Of a stretch of 64,000 nucleotides of DNA, positions 19,621-32,560 are shown piece after piece. Location of the stretch: NCBI RefSeq assembly GCF_014822185.1, contig NZ_QVLR01000019.1, positions 1 through 64,000 of the forward strand. Reading direction: 5' to 3'. Both the position numbers and the translations under genes were made by a program. The notes under the pieces are model-generated. The model was not told the origin of the DNA. It made no database searches and worked only from the letters and a program-made list of their open reading frames with translations. This DNA comes from Azoarcus sp. Aa7. Its GTDB lineage: Bacteria > Pseudomonadota > Gammaproteobacteria > Burkholderiales > Rhodocyclaceae. Position 1 is the stretch's first letter, and every line of letters starts with the position of its first letter.

Positions 19621-19656
19621 TCCCCGCAGGCCCCGAACTCCCCGCAGGCCCCGAAC
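19621..19656. repeat. Two perfect tandem copies of an 18-bp unit
   Basis: TCCCCGCAGGCCCCGAAC occurs at 19621-19638 and again at 19639-19656, in the gap between the lysR and araC-type genes. Preceding bases contain a partial third copy (GCGAAG TCCCCG). Role unknown. Confidence 0.8.
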
Positions 19657-19698
19657 TTCGCAGCGTGCGCCGGCGCGGCAATGCGGGCATCGAAAAAC

Positions 19699-20772
19699 TC
19701 AGCGGTCGAGCGTGTCCGTCGTGGGCGTCGCGAGCGTCGTTCCGTGCTCGCGGAACACGCCCGGCGACTCCCCCGTCCATTGCCGGAACGCGCGCGAGAA
19801 GCTCTTTTCGTTGCGAAACCCGACCGACAGCGCGATCTGCTTGACGGTGCGGTTCGTCCGCCGCAGCAGCTCGACCGCCCGCTCGCGCCGCGCCTCGTCC
19901 TTCAATCGCTGCAGCGACGCGCCTTCCTCGTCGAGTTGGCGGTGCAGCGTGCGCGGCGACAGGTGCAGGCGTTCGGCCAGCGTCTCGGCGGTCGCGCCCT
20001 CGTCGAGGTGTTCGCGCAGCAGGTGGCGCACCCGCTGCACCAGCAGGCGGTCGCGGCGGTATTGCAGCACCGTGAGTGGCAGCGCGCGGCGCAGCATCTG
20101 GTGCAGCGCGGCCTCGTCGCGCCGCAGCGGCAGGCGCAGGTATTGCGCGTCGAAGCGGATCTCGGCGCGTTCGGCGTCGAAGTGCACCGGCCCCTGGAAC
20201 AGCAACGGATACACGCCGCGGTGCGGCGGCGCGGGGAAGGGGAAGGAGGCCGCGAGCAGCGGGATGCGCGAGTCGATCGCCCAGCACGCATAGCCCAGCA
20301 CGTAGCGCAGCAGCGTCACGAGGCAGAACTCGTGCATCTCGCCGAGATAGCGGCGCACCTCGATGCGCAGTGTGGCGACCGCGCCGTCGTCGCCGAGCTG
20401 CAGCAGGATGTCGTCGGTGAGCAGGCGGTGGTGGCGGCACCAGCGTTTCAGCGCGACGCCGAGGTCGGGCGCGCTGATCGACGCGCGGCACAGCATGCCG
20501 TAGCTGCCCCACGGCAGGCGGCGGGAGAACCAGCCCAGCGCCTCGTCGTCGAGCTCCTGCATCGCCACCGCGGACATGATCTCCATCTGCGCCGCGGTCA
20601 CGCGCGCGGCCGGGTCGTCGAGCGCCGTCGGTGGAATCTGCGCCTCGCGCAAGGCGTTGGCAGGATTGATCCCGTAGCGGCGGTAGGCCGCGACGATCGA
20701 GCGGATGAAGGCCACTGGCGTCGCGGCGGGGCCGCGCGTGGGGTCGCCGACGGAAGGGATCACGGTTGCCAT
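19699..20772 (-). CDS. AraC-family regulator with AraC_N (OruR-like) domain
   Basis: 357 residues. The large N-terminal domain (about 20-220) is of the arabinose-binding-like type found in OruR relatives, with PWGSYGMLCRASISAPDLGVAL. The C-terminal AraC DNA-binding domain follows: LAERLHLSPRTLHRQL, and the second helix-turn-helix VKQIALSVGFRNEKSFSRAFRQW-type segment (about 265-345). It is transcribed divergently from the ivd-MCC operon across a 165-bp gap, so it is the probable activator of that operon. The usual leucine-catabolism regulator in other proteobacteria is the MerR-type LiuR, which is not present here. Confidence 0.88.
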   Translation of the reverse strand: MATVIPSVGDPTRGPAATPVAFIRSIVAAYRRYGINPANALREAQIPPTALDDPAARVTAAQMEIMSAVAMQELDDEALGWFSRRLPWGSYGMLCRASISAPDLGVALKRWCRHHRLLTDDILLQLGDDGAVATLRIEVRRYLGEMHEFCLVTLLRYVLGYACWAIDSRIPLLAASFPFPAPPHRGVYPLLFQGPVHFDAERAEIRFDAQYLRLPLRRDEAALHQMLRRALPLTVLQYRRDRLLVQRVRHLLREHLDEGATAETLAERLHLSPRTLHRQLDEEGASLQRLKDEARRERAVELLRRTNRTVKQIALSVGFRNEKSFSRAFRQWTGESPGVFREHGTTLATPTTDTLDR

Positions 20773-20937
20773 CGGCGCATCATAGGTTGCTTGGCAGGAT
20801 TTGCAACCACCTTGGCGCCCGCTGCGTCGCTTGCGGGCCTACTCTTACGCGGTCACGCTGGTTCGTCGATCACCGTCTAAGCTGCATCTGTCGACGTCCC
20901 GAATACGAACAGCCACCAAGGAACGAGGAGACCCCCG

Positions 20938-22110
20938 ATGAACATCCCCTGCCTGAACTTCCACCACGGTGAAACCATTGATGCGCTGCGCGATGCCGTG
21001 CAGCAGTTCGCCCAAGCCGAGATCGCCCCGCGCGCGGCCGAGATCGACCGCGAGAACGAATTCCCCGCCGACCTGTGGAAGAAGTTCGGCGACATGGGCC
21101 TGCTGGGGATGACCGTCGAGGAGGAATACGGCGGCACCGGCATGGGCTACCTCGCGCATATCATCGCGATGGAGGAAATCTCGCGCGCCTCCGCCTCGGT
21201 CGGCCTGTCCTATGGCGCGCACTCGAACCTGTGCGTGAACCAGATCCGCCGCAACGGCAACGCCGCGCAGAAGGACAAGTACCTGCCCAAGCTGATCTCG
21301 GGCGACCACGTTGGGGCGCTGGCGATGAGCGAGCCGAACGCCGGTTCCGACGTCGTGTCGATGAAGCTGCGCGCCGACAAGAAGGGCGACCGCTACGTGC
21401 TCAACGGCGCCAAGATGTGGATCACCAACGGCGGCGATGCCGACACGCTGGTCGTCTACGCGAAGACCGACATCAACGCCGGCCCGAAGGGCATGACCGC
21501 CTTCATCATCGAGAAGGGCATGAAGGGCTTCAGCCACGGCACCCACCTCGACAAGCTCGGCATGCGCGGCTCGAACACCTTCCCGTTGTTCTTCGACGAC
21601 GTCGAGGTGCCGGAAGAGAACGTGCTGGGCACGGTCGGCGGCGGCGTGAAGGTGCTGATGAGCGGCCTCGACTACGAGCGCACCGTGTTGTGCGGCGGTC
21701 CGCTCGGCATCATGGCAGCATGCATGGACGTCGTTGTGCCCTACCTGCATGAGCGCAAGCAGTTCGGCCAGTCGATCGGTGAGTTCCAGCTGATGCAGGG
21801 CAAGATCGCCGACATGTATTCGATCTGGAGCGCGACGCGTGCCTACGTGTATGCGGTCGGCCAGGCCTGCGACCGTGCCGACCACGCGCGCACGCTGCGC
21901 AAGGACGCCGCGGGCGCGATCCTGTATTCGGCCGAGAAGGCGACCTGGATGGCGGGCGAATCGATCCAGACCCTCGGCGGCGTCGGCTACACCAACGAGT
22001 ACGCGACCGGCCGCCTGTGGCGCGACGCAAAACTCTACGAGATCGGCGCCGGCACCAGCGAGATCCGCCGCATGCTGATCGGTCGCGAACTGTTCGCGGA
22101 GACGATGTGA
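20938..22110 (+). CDS. liuA: Isovaleryl-CoA dehydrogenase
   Basis: 390 residues; ATG at 20938 with GAGGAG upstream. Acyl-CoA dehydrogenase fold with [14 protein letters not shown] (FAD/substrate segment, 128-141), MWITNGG and the C-terminal [20 protein letters not shown]. The catalytic glutamate is E247 in [12 protein letters not shown], the position specific to isovaleryl-CoA dehydrogenases; other acyl-CoA dehydrogenases use a residue near 370. It oxidises isovaleryl-CoA to 3-methylcrotonyl-CoA in leucine breakdown, passing electrons to ETF. Its stop overlaps the start of the carboxylase beta gene (ATGA-type), indicating tight coupling. Confidence 0.95.
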   Translation: MNIPCLNFHHGETIDALRDAVQQFAQAEIAPRAAEIDRENEFPADLWKKFGDMGLLGMTVEEEYGGTGMGYLAHIIAMEEISRASASVGLSYGAHSNLCVNQIRRNGNAAQKDKYLPKLISGDHVGALAMSEPNAGSDVVSMKLRADKKGDRYVLNGAKMWITNGGDADTLVVYAKTDINAGPKGMTAFIIEKGMKGFSHGTHLDKLGMRGSNTFPLFFDDVEVPEENVLGTVGGGVKVLMSGLDYERTVLCGGPLGIMAACMDVVVPYLHERKQFGQSIGEFQLMQGKIADMYSIWSATRAYVYAVGQACDRADHARTLRKDAAGAILYSAEKATWMAGESIQTLGGVGYTNEYATGRLWRDAKLYEIGAGTSEIRRMLIGRELFAETM

Positions 22111-23717
22111 TGAGCGTCATCAAATCCACCATCAATACGCGCAGCCCGGATTTCGCGGGCAACGCCGAGGCGATGCGCAAGCTCGTCGGCGACCTGCGCG
22201 ACAAGGCCGCGGAAGTCGCCCTCGGCGGCGGTGAATCCGCGCGGCAGAAGCACACCGCTCGCGGCAAGTTGCTGCCGCGCGATCGCGTCAATCACCTGCT
22301 CGACCCCGGCACGCCCTTCCTCGAGGTCGGCCAGATGGCGGCCTACGGCATGTATGACGGTGACGCGCCGTCGGCGGGCGTCATCACCGGCATCGGCCGC
22401 GTGAAAGGCATCGAGTGCATGATCGTCGCCAACGACGCGACCGTGAAGGGCGGCAGCTACTTCCCGATGACGGTGAAGAAGCACCTGCGCGCGCAGGAAA
22501 TCGCGCAGATGAATAATCTGCCGTGCGTCTACCTCGTCGATTCGGGCGGCGCGAACCTGCCGACGCAGGACGAAGTCTTCCCCGACCGCGAGCACTTCGG
22601 CCGCATCTTCTTCAACCAGGCCAACATGAGCGCGCAGGGCATCCCGCAGATCGCGGTCGTGATGGGCTCCTGCACCGCCGGCGGCGCCTACGTGCCGGCG
22701 ATGAGCGACGAGGCGGTGATCGTCAAGAACCAGGGCACGATCTTCCTCGGCGGCCCCCCACTGGTGAAGGCCGCGACCGGTGAAGTCGTCAGTGCCGAAG
22801 ACCTCGGCGGCGGCGACGTGCATACGCGCATCTCCGGCGTGGCCGACCACCTCGCCGAGAACGATGCGCACGCGCTCTACATCGCGCGCCGCATCGTCTC
22901 CAACCTCAACCGCACGAAGCCCGTCTCGCTCAAGGTCGGTGCCGGTGAGGAGCCGCTGTACGACCCCGAAGAACTCTACGGCATCATCCCGGCCGACCCG
23001 CGCAAGCCCTACGACGTGCGCGAAGTCATCGCCCGCGTCGTCGACGGCTCGCGCTTCGACGAATTCAAGTCGCGCTACGGCACCACCCTCGTCACCGGCT
23101 TCGCCCAGCTCTATGGCTACCCGGTCGGCATCGTCGCGAACAACGGCATCCTGTTCGGCGAGTCGGCGCAGAAGGGCGCGCACTTCGTCGAACTGTGCGC
23201 GCAGCGCGGCATCCCGCTGGTGTTCCTGCAGAACATCACCGGCTTCATGGTCGGGCGCAAGTACGAGAACGGCGGCATCGCAAAGGACGGTGCGAAGATG
23301 GTCACGGCCGTTGCCACGGCGCAGGTGCCCAAGCTCACGATGATCATCGGCGGCTCCTTCGGCGCCGGCAACTACGGCATGTGCGGCCGCGCCTACAGCC
23401 CGCGCTTCCTGTGGATGTGGCCGAACAGCCGCATCTCCGTGATGGGCGGCGAGCAGGCTGCGAGCGTGCTCTCCACCGTGCGCCGCGACGGTATCGAAGC
23501 CAAGGGCGGCAGCTGGAGCAAGGAAGACGAGGAGGTGTTCAAGGCGCCGATCCGCGACCAGTACGAAGTGCAGGGCCACCCCTACTACGCCACCGCGCGC
23601 CTGTGGGACGACGGCGTGATCGACCCGGCGCAGAGCCGCCGCGTGCTCGGGCTGTCGCTGTCGGCGACGCTCAACGCGCCGATCCCGCAGACGAAGTTCG
23701 GCGTGTTCCGGATGTAA
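22110..23717 (+). CDS. liuB: Methylcrotonyl-CoA carboxylase, carboxyltransferase (beta) subunit
   Basis: 535 residues from the ATG at 22110, which overlaps the ivd stop by one base. Carboxyltransferase (crotonase-fold) halves are seen: [18 protein letters not shown] at the N-terminus, [19 protein letters not shown] with the oxyanion-hole glycines (about 195-210), then [14 protein letters not shown] and [18 protein letters not shown] in the second half. It transfers CO2 from carboxybiotin to 3-methylcrotonyl-CoA. Only 17 bp separate it from the alpha subunit. In Pseudomonas a methylglutaconyl-CoA hydratase gene (liuC) lies at this spot; here it is absent. Confidence 0.95.
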   Translation: MSVIKSTINTRSPDFAGNAEAMRKLVGDLRDKAAEVALGGGESARQKHTARGKLLPRDRVNHLLDPGTPFLEVGQMAAYGMYDGDAPSAGVITGIGRVKGIECMIVANDATVKGGSYFPMTVKKHLRAQEIAQMNNLPCVYLVDSGGANLPTQDEVFPDREHFGRIFFNQANMSAQGIPQIAVVMGSCTAGGAYVPAMSDEAVIVKNQGTIFLGGPPLVKAATGEVVSAEDLGGGDVHTRISGVADHLAENDAHALYIARRIVSNLNRTKPVSLKVGAGEEPLYDPEELYGIIPADPRKPYDVREVIARVVDGSRFDEFKSRYGTTLVTGFAQLYGYPVGIVANNGILFGESAQKGAHFVELCAQRGIPLVFLQNITGFMVGRKYENGGIAKDGAKMVTAVATAQVPKLTMIIGGSFGAGNYGMCGRAYSPRFLWMWPNSRISVMGGEQAASVLSTVRRDGIEAKGGSWSKEDEEVFKAPIRDQYEVQGHPYYATARLWDDGVIDPAQSRRVLGLSLSATLNAPIPQTKFGVFRM

Positions 23718-23734
23718 GGGAAGGGGAGACAATA

Positions 23735-25738
<2,004 letters not shown>

Positions 25739-25743
25739 GGATT

Positions 25744-25771
25744 GGCGGGAAGCGCCTTCGGCTTTCCCGCC
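25744..25771. terminator. Hairpin after the MCC alpha gene
   Basis: GGCGGGAA/TTCCCGCC stem (8 bp) starts 5 bp after the liuD stop. No long T-run follows. It may reduce read-through or stabilise the upstream message; it also abuts an extragenic palindromic element. Confidence 0.4.
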
Positions 25772-25790
25772 CTACGGGTGCCATCCGAAA

Positions 25791-25887
25791 CGTAGGGCGG
25801 GAAAGCGTAGCGCATCCCGCCACACGGCCGTCGAGCCGCCCCGAAGGATGGGTCGGGCGATAACGCTGCCGGCTCATCCGCCCTACG
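25791..25887. repeat. Extragenic palindromic (REP-like) element 1
   Basis: Starts CGTAGGGCGGGAAAGCG and ends CATCCGCCCTACG, giving inverted outer arms (CGTAGGGCGG/CCGCCCTACG). The internal GATAACGCTGCCGGCTCATCC is related to the end of a second element at 30341-30510. Such GTAGGGCGGATAACGC-type repeats are common between genes in betaproteobacteria. It lies between liuD and the acyl-CoA ligase gene, inside what otherwise looks like one operon. Confidence 0.65.
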
Positions 25888-25932
25888 CATCGCAACAACA
25901 ACATCCGAAACGGGGACATTGGAGAGAGACAC

Positions 25933-27621
25933 ATGACCCAGTCGAGCTACGTCCACGGCGCCTCCGAAAAGCGCCTCATCGGCCAGACCATCGGCCGCTT
26001 CTTCGACGAAGCCTGTGCCCGCCACGGCGCGCGCGAGGCCCTCGTCGTGCGCCACCAGAACGTGCGCCTCACTTACGCGGCGCTCAAGCAGCGCGTCGAT
26101 GCGCTCGCATGCAGCCTGATGCGCCTGGGCCTGAAGCGCGGCGAGCGCATCGGCATCTGGTCGCAGAACAACGTCGAATGGGCGCTGACCCAGTTCGCGA
26201 CCGCCAAGGCTGGCCTTGTGCTCGTGAACATCAACCCCGCCTATCGGCGCTCCGAACTCGAATACGCCTTGAACAAGGTCGGCTGCCGTGCGCTGATCCT
26301 GTCGCCGGCCTTCAAGAGCAGCAATTACCTGGAAATGCTCGGCGACCTCGCGCCGGAACTCGCGCACTCGGAAGCCGGCCAGCTCAAAGCCACCAAACTC
26401 ACGTCGCTCGAAATCGTCGTGCGCATGGGCGCCGACAAGACGCACGGCATGCTGAACTTCGACGACCTGCTGCACGCGCCCTCGGCTGACCAACTCGACG
26501 CGCTGGAGGTGCTCGGCGACGAATTGCAGTTCGACGATGCGATCAACATCCAGTTCACCTCCGGCACTACGGGCCAGCCCAAGGGCGCGACGCTGTCGCA
26601 TCACAACATCCTCAACAACGGCTTCTTTGTCGGCGAAGCGATCCGCCTCGTCGAAGGCGACCGCCTGTGCATCCCGGTGCCGCTCTACCACTGCTTCGGC
26701 ATGGTGATGGGCAACCTCGGCTGCCTCACGCACGGCGCGACGATGGTCTATCCGGCCGAATCCTTCGACCCGCTGGCGACGCTCGAGACCCTCGCCGAGG
26801 AGCGCTGCACCGCGAGCTATGGCGTGCCGACGATGTTCATCGCGATGCTCGACCACCCGCGCTTCAACGACTTCGACCTGTCGCGCCTCAGGACCGGCAT
26901 CATGGCCGGCAGCCCGTGCCCGATCGAGGTCATGAAGCGCGTCATCGACAAGATGAACATGCGCGAAGTGACGATCGCCTACGGCATGACCGAGACCTCG
27001 CCGGTGAGCTTCCAGAGCGGCACCGACGATCCGCTCGACCGCCGCGTGTCGACCGTCGGCCGCGTCCAGCCCCATCTCGAAGTGAAGATCGTCGACAACG
27101 AAGGCCGCATCGTTCCGCGCGGCACGCCGGGCGAGCTGTGCACGCGCGGCTACTCGGTGATGCTCGGCTACTGGGAAGACGAGGCCAAGACGCGCGAAGC
27201 GATCGACGCCGGCGGCTGGATGCACACCGGCGACCTCGCGACGATCGACGAGGAGGGTTTCTGCAACATCGTCGGCCGCATCAAGGACATGGTGATCCGC
27301 GGCGGCGAAAATCTGTACCCGCGCGAGATCGAGGAATTCCTCTACCGCCATCCCAAGATTCTCGACGTGCAGGTCGTCGGCGTGCCCGACCAGAAGTACG
27401 GCGAGGAGCTGTGCGCGTGGGTCATCGTGCGCGAAGGGCAGACGCTCACCGAGGCCGAGGTACGCGACTTCTGCCAGGGCCAGATCGCCCACTACAAGGT
27501 GCCGCGCTACATCCGCTTCGTCGACAGCTTCCCGATGACGGTCACCGGCAAGATCCAGAAATTCCAGATCCGCGAGCAGATGAAGCGCGAACTCGGGCTC
27601 GCCGAAGCCAGGACCGCCTGA
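25933..27621 (+). CDS. AMP-forming acyl-CoA ligase
   Basis: 562 residues; ATG at 25933 with GGAGAGAG upstream. ANL-superfamily motifs: phosphate loop [18 protein letters not shown] (about 207), [46 protein letters not shown] and the C-terminal catalytic lysine in [10 protein letters not shown]. It activates a carboxylic acid to its CoA thioester through an acyl-AMP. It is similar to the medium/branched-chain ligases found beside leucine and acyclic-terpene clusters. In this operon a branched short-chain acid such as isovalerate is a reasonable guess but is not shown. Confidence 0.88.
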   Translation: MTQSSYVHGASEKRLIGQTIGRFFDEACARHGAREALVVRHQNVRLTYAALKQRVDALACSLMRLGLKRGERIGIWSQNNVEWALTQFATAKAGLVLVNINPAYRRSELEYALNKVGCRALILSPAFKSSNYLEMLGDLAPELAHSEAGQLKATKLTSLEIVVRMGADKTHGMLNFDDLLHAPSADQLDALEVLGDELQFDDAINIQFTSGTTGQPKGATLSHHNILNNGFFVGEAIRLVEGDRLCIPVPLYHCFGMVMGNLGCLTHGATMVYPAESFDPLATLETLAEERCTASYGVPTMFIAMLDHPRFNDFDLSRLRTGIMAGSPCPIEVMKRVIDKMNMREVTIAYGMTETSPVSFQSGTDDPLDRRVSTVGRVQPHLEVKIVDNEGRIVPRGTPGELCTRGYSVMLGYWEDEAKTREAIDAGGWMHTGDLATIDEEGFCNIVGRIKDMVIRGGENLYPREIEEFLYRHPKILDVQVVGVPDQKYGEELCAWVIVREGQTLTEAEVRDFCQGQIAHYKVPRYIRFVDSFPMTVTGKIQKFQIREQMKRELGLAEARTA

Positions 27622-27641
27622 GCGGCAGGGAGAGAGGGCAC

Positions 27642-28316
27642 ATGATCACCCTGTACCACTGCGTCAGCGCGCGCTCGTTCCGGCCGCTGTGGATGCTCGA
27701 GGAGCTCGGTCTGCCCTACGAGCTCAAGGTGCTGCCATTTCCGCCGCGGCTCGAGGCGCAGCCCTACCTCGAGGTCAACGCGCTCGGCACGATCCCGGCG
27801 TTCTTCGACGGTGCGACGCGCATGACGGAGTCGGCGGCGATCTGCCACTACCTCGCCGCGCGGCACTCGCCGGGTGCGCTCAATGTCGAAACCGGCGAGC
27901 CCGATTTCGGCGCCTATTTGAACTACCTGCACTTCGGCGAGGCGACGCTGACCTTCCCGCAGACGCTGGTTCTGCGCTACGCCCGCTTCGAGCCGGCCGA
28001 GCGGCGCCAGCCTCAAGTCGCCGAGGACTACGCGCGCTGGTTCCTGTCGCGCCTGCGCACGCTCGAACCGCTGCTCGCGCAGCAGGAGTTCCTGTGCGCG
28101 GGGCGCTTCACGGCCGCCGACGTGTCGGTCGGCTACGCGCTGATGCTCGCCGACGACATCGGACTCAAGGAGCGCTTCAAGCCGGCGGTGCTCGCCTATT
28201 GGCAGCGCCTGCAGGCACGCGATGGCTACCAGCGGGCGCTCGCCGCGCAACAGCGTGCTGCAGTCGAGCAGGGCGTGCCTTCGCACCCGGTCGCCCAGGC
28301 GACCGGTCCGTTCTGA
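27642..28316 (+). CDS. Glutathione S-transferase family protein
   Basis: 224 residues from the ATG at 27642 (GGGAGAGAGG upstream). Thioredoxin-like N-terminal domain ([38 protein letters not shown] holds the glutathione-binding Glu-Ser pair) and an all-helical C-terminal domain with [16 protein letters not shown]. Sits 20 bp after the acyl-CoA ligase and 19 bp before acetoacetyl-CoA synthetase. A GST in this position has no known place in leucine degradation; it may protect against reactive enoyl-CoA intermediates (inference). Confidence 0.88.
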   Translation: MITLYHCVSARSFRPLWMLEELGLPYELKVLPFPPRLEAQPYLEVNALGTIPAFFDGATRMTESAAICHYLAARHSPGALNVETGEPDFGAYLNYLHFGEATLTFPQTLVLRYARFEPAERRQPQVAEDYARWFLSRLRTLEPLLAQQEFLCAGRFTAADVSVGYALMLADDIGLKERFKPAVLAYWQRLQARDGYQRALAAQQRAAVEQGVPSHPVAQATGPF

Positions 28317-28335
28317 ACGAGGAGACACACGAAAC

Positions 28336-30333
<1,998 letters not shown>

Positions 30334-30340
30334 TGTCGTC

Positions 30341-30510
30341 GTAGGGCGGAAAAGCGTAGCGCCTTCCGCCGTATGCATCTGGCGGCGGATGCACTCCATG
30401 CGGCGGATGCACTCCATGCGACGGATGCACTCCATGCGACGGATGCACTCCATGCGACGGATGCCCTGCATGCGGCGGATAACGCCGCTGCGCGGCTCAT
30501 CTGCCCTACG
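30341..30510. repeat. Extragenic palindromic element 2 with internal tandem repeats
   Basis: Outer arms GTAGGGCGGA (30341-30350) and TCTGCCCTAC (30500-30509) are inverted with one mismatch. The right part contains GCGGATAACGCCGCTGCGCGGCTCAT, related to element 1. Between them sit five 18-bp tandem units. Located between the convergent acetoacetyl-CoA synthetase and guanine deaminase genes. Confidence 0.7.
30385..30474. repeat. Five tandem 18-bp units
   Basis: Units 1-2 read GCGGATGCACTCCATGCG, units 3-4 ACGGATGCACTCCATGCG and unit 5 ACGGATGCCCTGCATGCG, with no gaps. Both strands stay open and would read as short Met/Arg or Met-Glu-Cys-Ile-Arg-Arg repeats, but no ribosome-binding site or codon bias supports a gene. 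Likely slippage expansion inside the palindromic element. Confidence 0.85.
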
Positions 30511-30516
30511 AAGCGC

Positions 30517-31809
30517 TTACGGCCGCCGCCACGCCGGCTCGCCCAACACCCACGTCTCGGCCACGGCCCGGTCATCACCGAGCATCATCAGCACGAACAG
30601 CCGCTCCGCAAGCGTCTCGCACGCCGCGCTGCGACGCGCGAGCAGCGGCGTGGCCCCCGGATCGAGTACGACGAAATCCGCCTCGCGCCCAGGCAGGAAA
30701 CTGCCGACGTGCTCGTCCAGATACAGGCTGCGTGCCCCCCCGAGCGTCGCGAGATAGAAGGCCCGCTCGGCCGACAGCGACTGCCCGTTCATCTGCAGCA
30801 CCTTGTACGCCTCGCCGAGCGTCTGCAGCATCGAGAAGCTCGTTCCCGCTCCGACGTCGGTCCCAATCCCGACGCGTATCCCCGCAGCGTCGGCCTGCGC
30901 GAGGTCGAACAGCCCCGAGCCCAGGAACAGGTTCGAGGTCGGACAGAAGCTCATCGCCGCGCCGGTCGCCGCCATGCGCCCGCGGTCGGTGTCGTCCAGC
31001 CACACGCAGTGCGCGAACACGCTGCGCGGGCCGAGCTGCCCGAAGCGCTCATACACGTCCAGATAGCTGCGCGCCTCCGGATACAGCTCGCGGATCCACG
31101 CGACCTCGGCGCGGTTCTCGGCAAGATGGGATTGCAGATGGATGCCCGGGTGCTCGGCGAACAGGCGCCCTGCGAGCCGCATCTGCTGCGGCGTCGAGGT
31201 CGCCGCGAAGCGCGGTGTCACCGCATACAGCAGGCGATCCCTGCCGTGCCATTGCGCGATCAGTTCCCGTGACCCGGCGTCGCCGTCCTCGGCCGGCTCG
31301 CGCAGGAAGTCCGGGCAGTTGCGGTCCATCAGCACCTTGCCCGAAATCATGCGCATGCGCCGCCGCAGCGCCGCCCCGAACAGCGCCTCGACCGACGCGC
31401 GATGCACGGTGGGGAACACCGCGGCGGTCGTCGTCCCGTTCCTCAGCAATTCGTCACAGAAGAATCCGGCGACTGCCGCCGCGTGGTCCGGGTCGGCAAA
31501 GCGCCGCTCGGCCGGCCAGGTGTAGCGTTCGAGCCATTCGAGCAACTGCCCGCCCGGGCTCGCGATGATGTCCGTCTGTGCGAAGTGGGTGTGCGTGTCG
31601 ACGAATCCCGGCACGATCAGTTTGCCGCGCCGGTCCTCGATGCGCGCGCCGGTCGGCAGCTTCGCGAGCAGGGCATCCGCCGGCCCGGCTTCCGCGACCC
31701 GCCCGTCGCGCACGATCAGCAATCCGTCCGCAAAATGCCGCAGCGCGTCCGCCCCCCCGCCGGCCGGATCGCCGGTGAAGTGCAGGATCTCGCCGCGGAT
31801 CGCGCGCAT
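30517..31809 (-). CDS. guaD: Guanine deaminase
   Basis: 430 residues; ATG at 31809 preceded by GAGGAGG. Amidohydrolase-superfamily zinc site in VPGFVDTHTHFAQTD (HxH about 73-75), HLAENRAEV, VFAHCVWLDD and GIGTDVGAGTSFSML. MDRNCPDFLRE corresponds to the guanine-deaminase MDRNAPxxL signature. Converts guanine to xanthine and ammonia in purine salvage/breakdown. Followed upstream on the same strand by a Nudix gene with a 9-bp gap, so the two are probably co-transcribed. Confidence 0.93.
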   Translation of the reverse strand: MRAIRGEILHFTGDPAGGGADALRHFADGLLIVRDGRVAEAGPADALLAKLPTGARIEDRRGKLIVPGFVDTHTHFAQTDIIASPGGQLLEWLERYTWPAERRFADPDHAAAVAGFFCDELLRNGTTTAAVFPTVHRASVEALFGAALRRRMRMISGKVLMDRNCPDFLREPAEDGDAGSRELIAQWHGRDRLLYAVTPRFAATSTPQQMRLAGRLFAEHPGIHLQSHLAENRAEVAWIRELYPEARSYLDVYERFGQLGPRSVFAHCVWLDDTDRGRMAATGAAMSFCPTSNLFLGSGLFDLAQADAAGIRVGIGTDVGAGTSFSMLQTLGEAYKVLQMNGQSLSAERAFYLATLGGARSLYLDEHVGSFLPGREADFVVLDPGATPLLARRSAACETLAERLFVLMMLGDDRAVAETWVLGEPAWRRP

Positions 31810-31818
31810 CGCCCCTCC

Positions 31819-32370
31819 TCAGGGAATCGTCGCCATCGGCGGCAGCGCGATGCTCGCGTTGTGCGTGCCGAAGCTGCCGCGGCGCCGGTCCTCGAAATAG
31901 TGCCGCAAGGTCAGCCCGATCGTGCGGAAGGCGATGTCGTCCCAGGGAATGTCCTTCTCCTCGAACAGCGCCACCTCCAGCGATTCCTCGCCCGGCCCGA
32001 AATCGAGGTCCAGCAGGCGCGAGCGATACACGATATGCACCTGGTTGATGTGGGGCACGCTGATCAGCGTGAACAGATCGCCGACCTCGATGCGCGCGCA
32101 CGCCTCCTCCAGCGTCTCGCGCGCCGCCGCCTCGGCCGTGCTTTCGGCGTTCTCCATGAATCCGGCGGGCAAGGTCCAGTACCCGTGGCGCGGCTCGATC
32201 GCGCGCCGGCACAGCAGGATGCGCTCGCCCCATTCGGGGATCGCGCCGACGACGATCTTCGGATTCTGGTAATGGATCGTCCCGCAGCTCGCACACACAT
32301 GGCGCGGCAAGGTGTCGCCGGGCGGAATGCGCAGCGTGACGCTTGCGCCGCAATCAGAGCAGTATTTCAT
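31819..32370 (-). CDS. Nudix hydrolase with N-terminal zinc ribbon
   Basis: 183 residues. A CxxC...CxxC zinc ribbon (CSDC at 4-7, CASC at 26-29) precedes HYQNPKIVVGAIPEWG and the Nudix domain. The Nudix box GFMENAESTAEAAARETLEEAC has the metal-binding REXXEE glutamates but a Cys where the consensus has the second Gly. The zinc-ribbon Nudix group includes NADH- and FAD/nucleotide-sugar-type pyrophosphatases; substrate unknown. Close spacing to guaD suggests a nucleotide-related role. No strong Shine-Dalgarno before the ATG. Confidence 0.85.
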   Translation of the reverse strand: MKYCSDCGASVTLRIPPGDTLPRHVCASCGTIHYQNPKIVVGAIPEWGERILLCRRAIEPRHGYWTLPAGFMENAESTAEAAARETLEEACARIEVGDLFTLISVPHINQVHIVYRSRLLDLDFGPGEESLEVALFEEKDIPWDDIAFRTIGLTLRHYFEDRRRGSFGTHNASIALPPMATIP

Positions 32371-32560
32371 CGTGTTCGCCGACCTGTTCGTTCGGACAAA
32401 TTCTAGCCCCTAAACAGCCCCCGAGACCTCCCGGCGACGCTTCGCCGATCGTCCTTCGTGACAGGCGGCTGTCCGGCACGGTACAGTTCGTCCGACCCGA
32501 ACGCCGTCCGTAGCGAGCCTGCAGCGCGGCGACCATCCAGTCTTCCGCCTACCTCCGCCG

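Noticed and set aside
30385-30474. Possible CRISPR array
   Set aside because: Units of 18 bp are contiguous without spacers and no cas genes are present.
30389-30757. Open frame beginning with MHSMRR repeats
   Set aside because: Translation of the 18-bp tandem array; no ribosome-binding site, and the rest is antisense to guaD.
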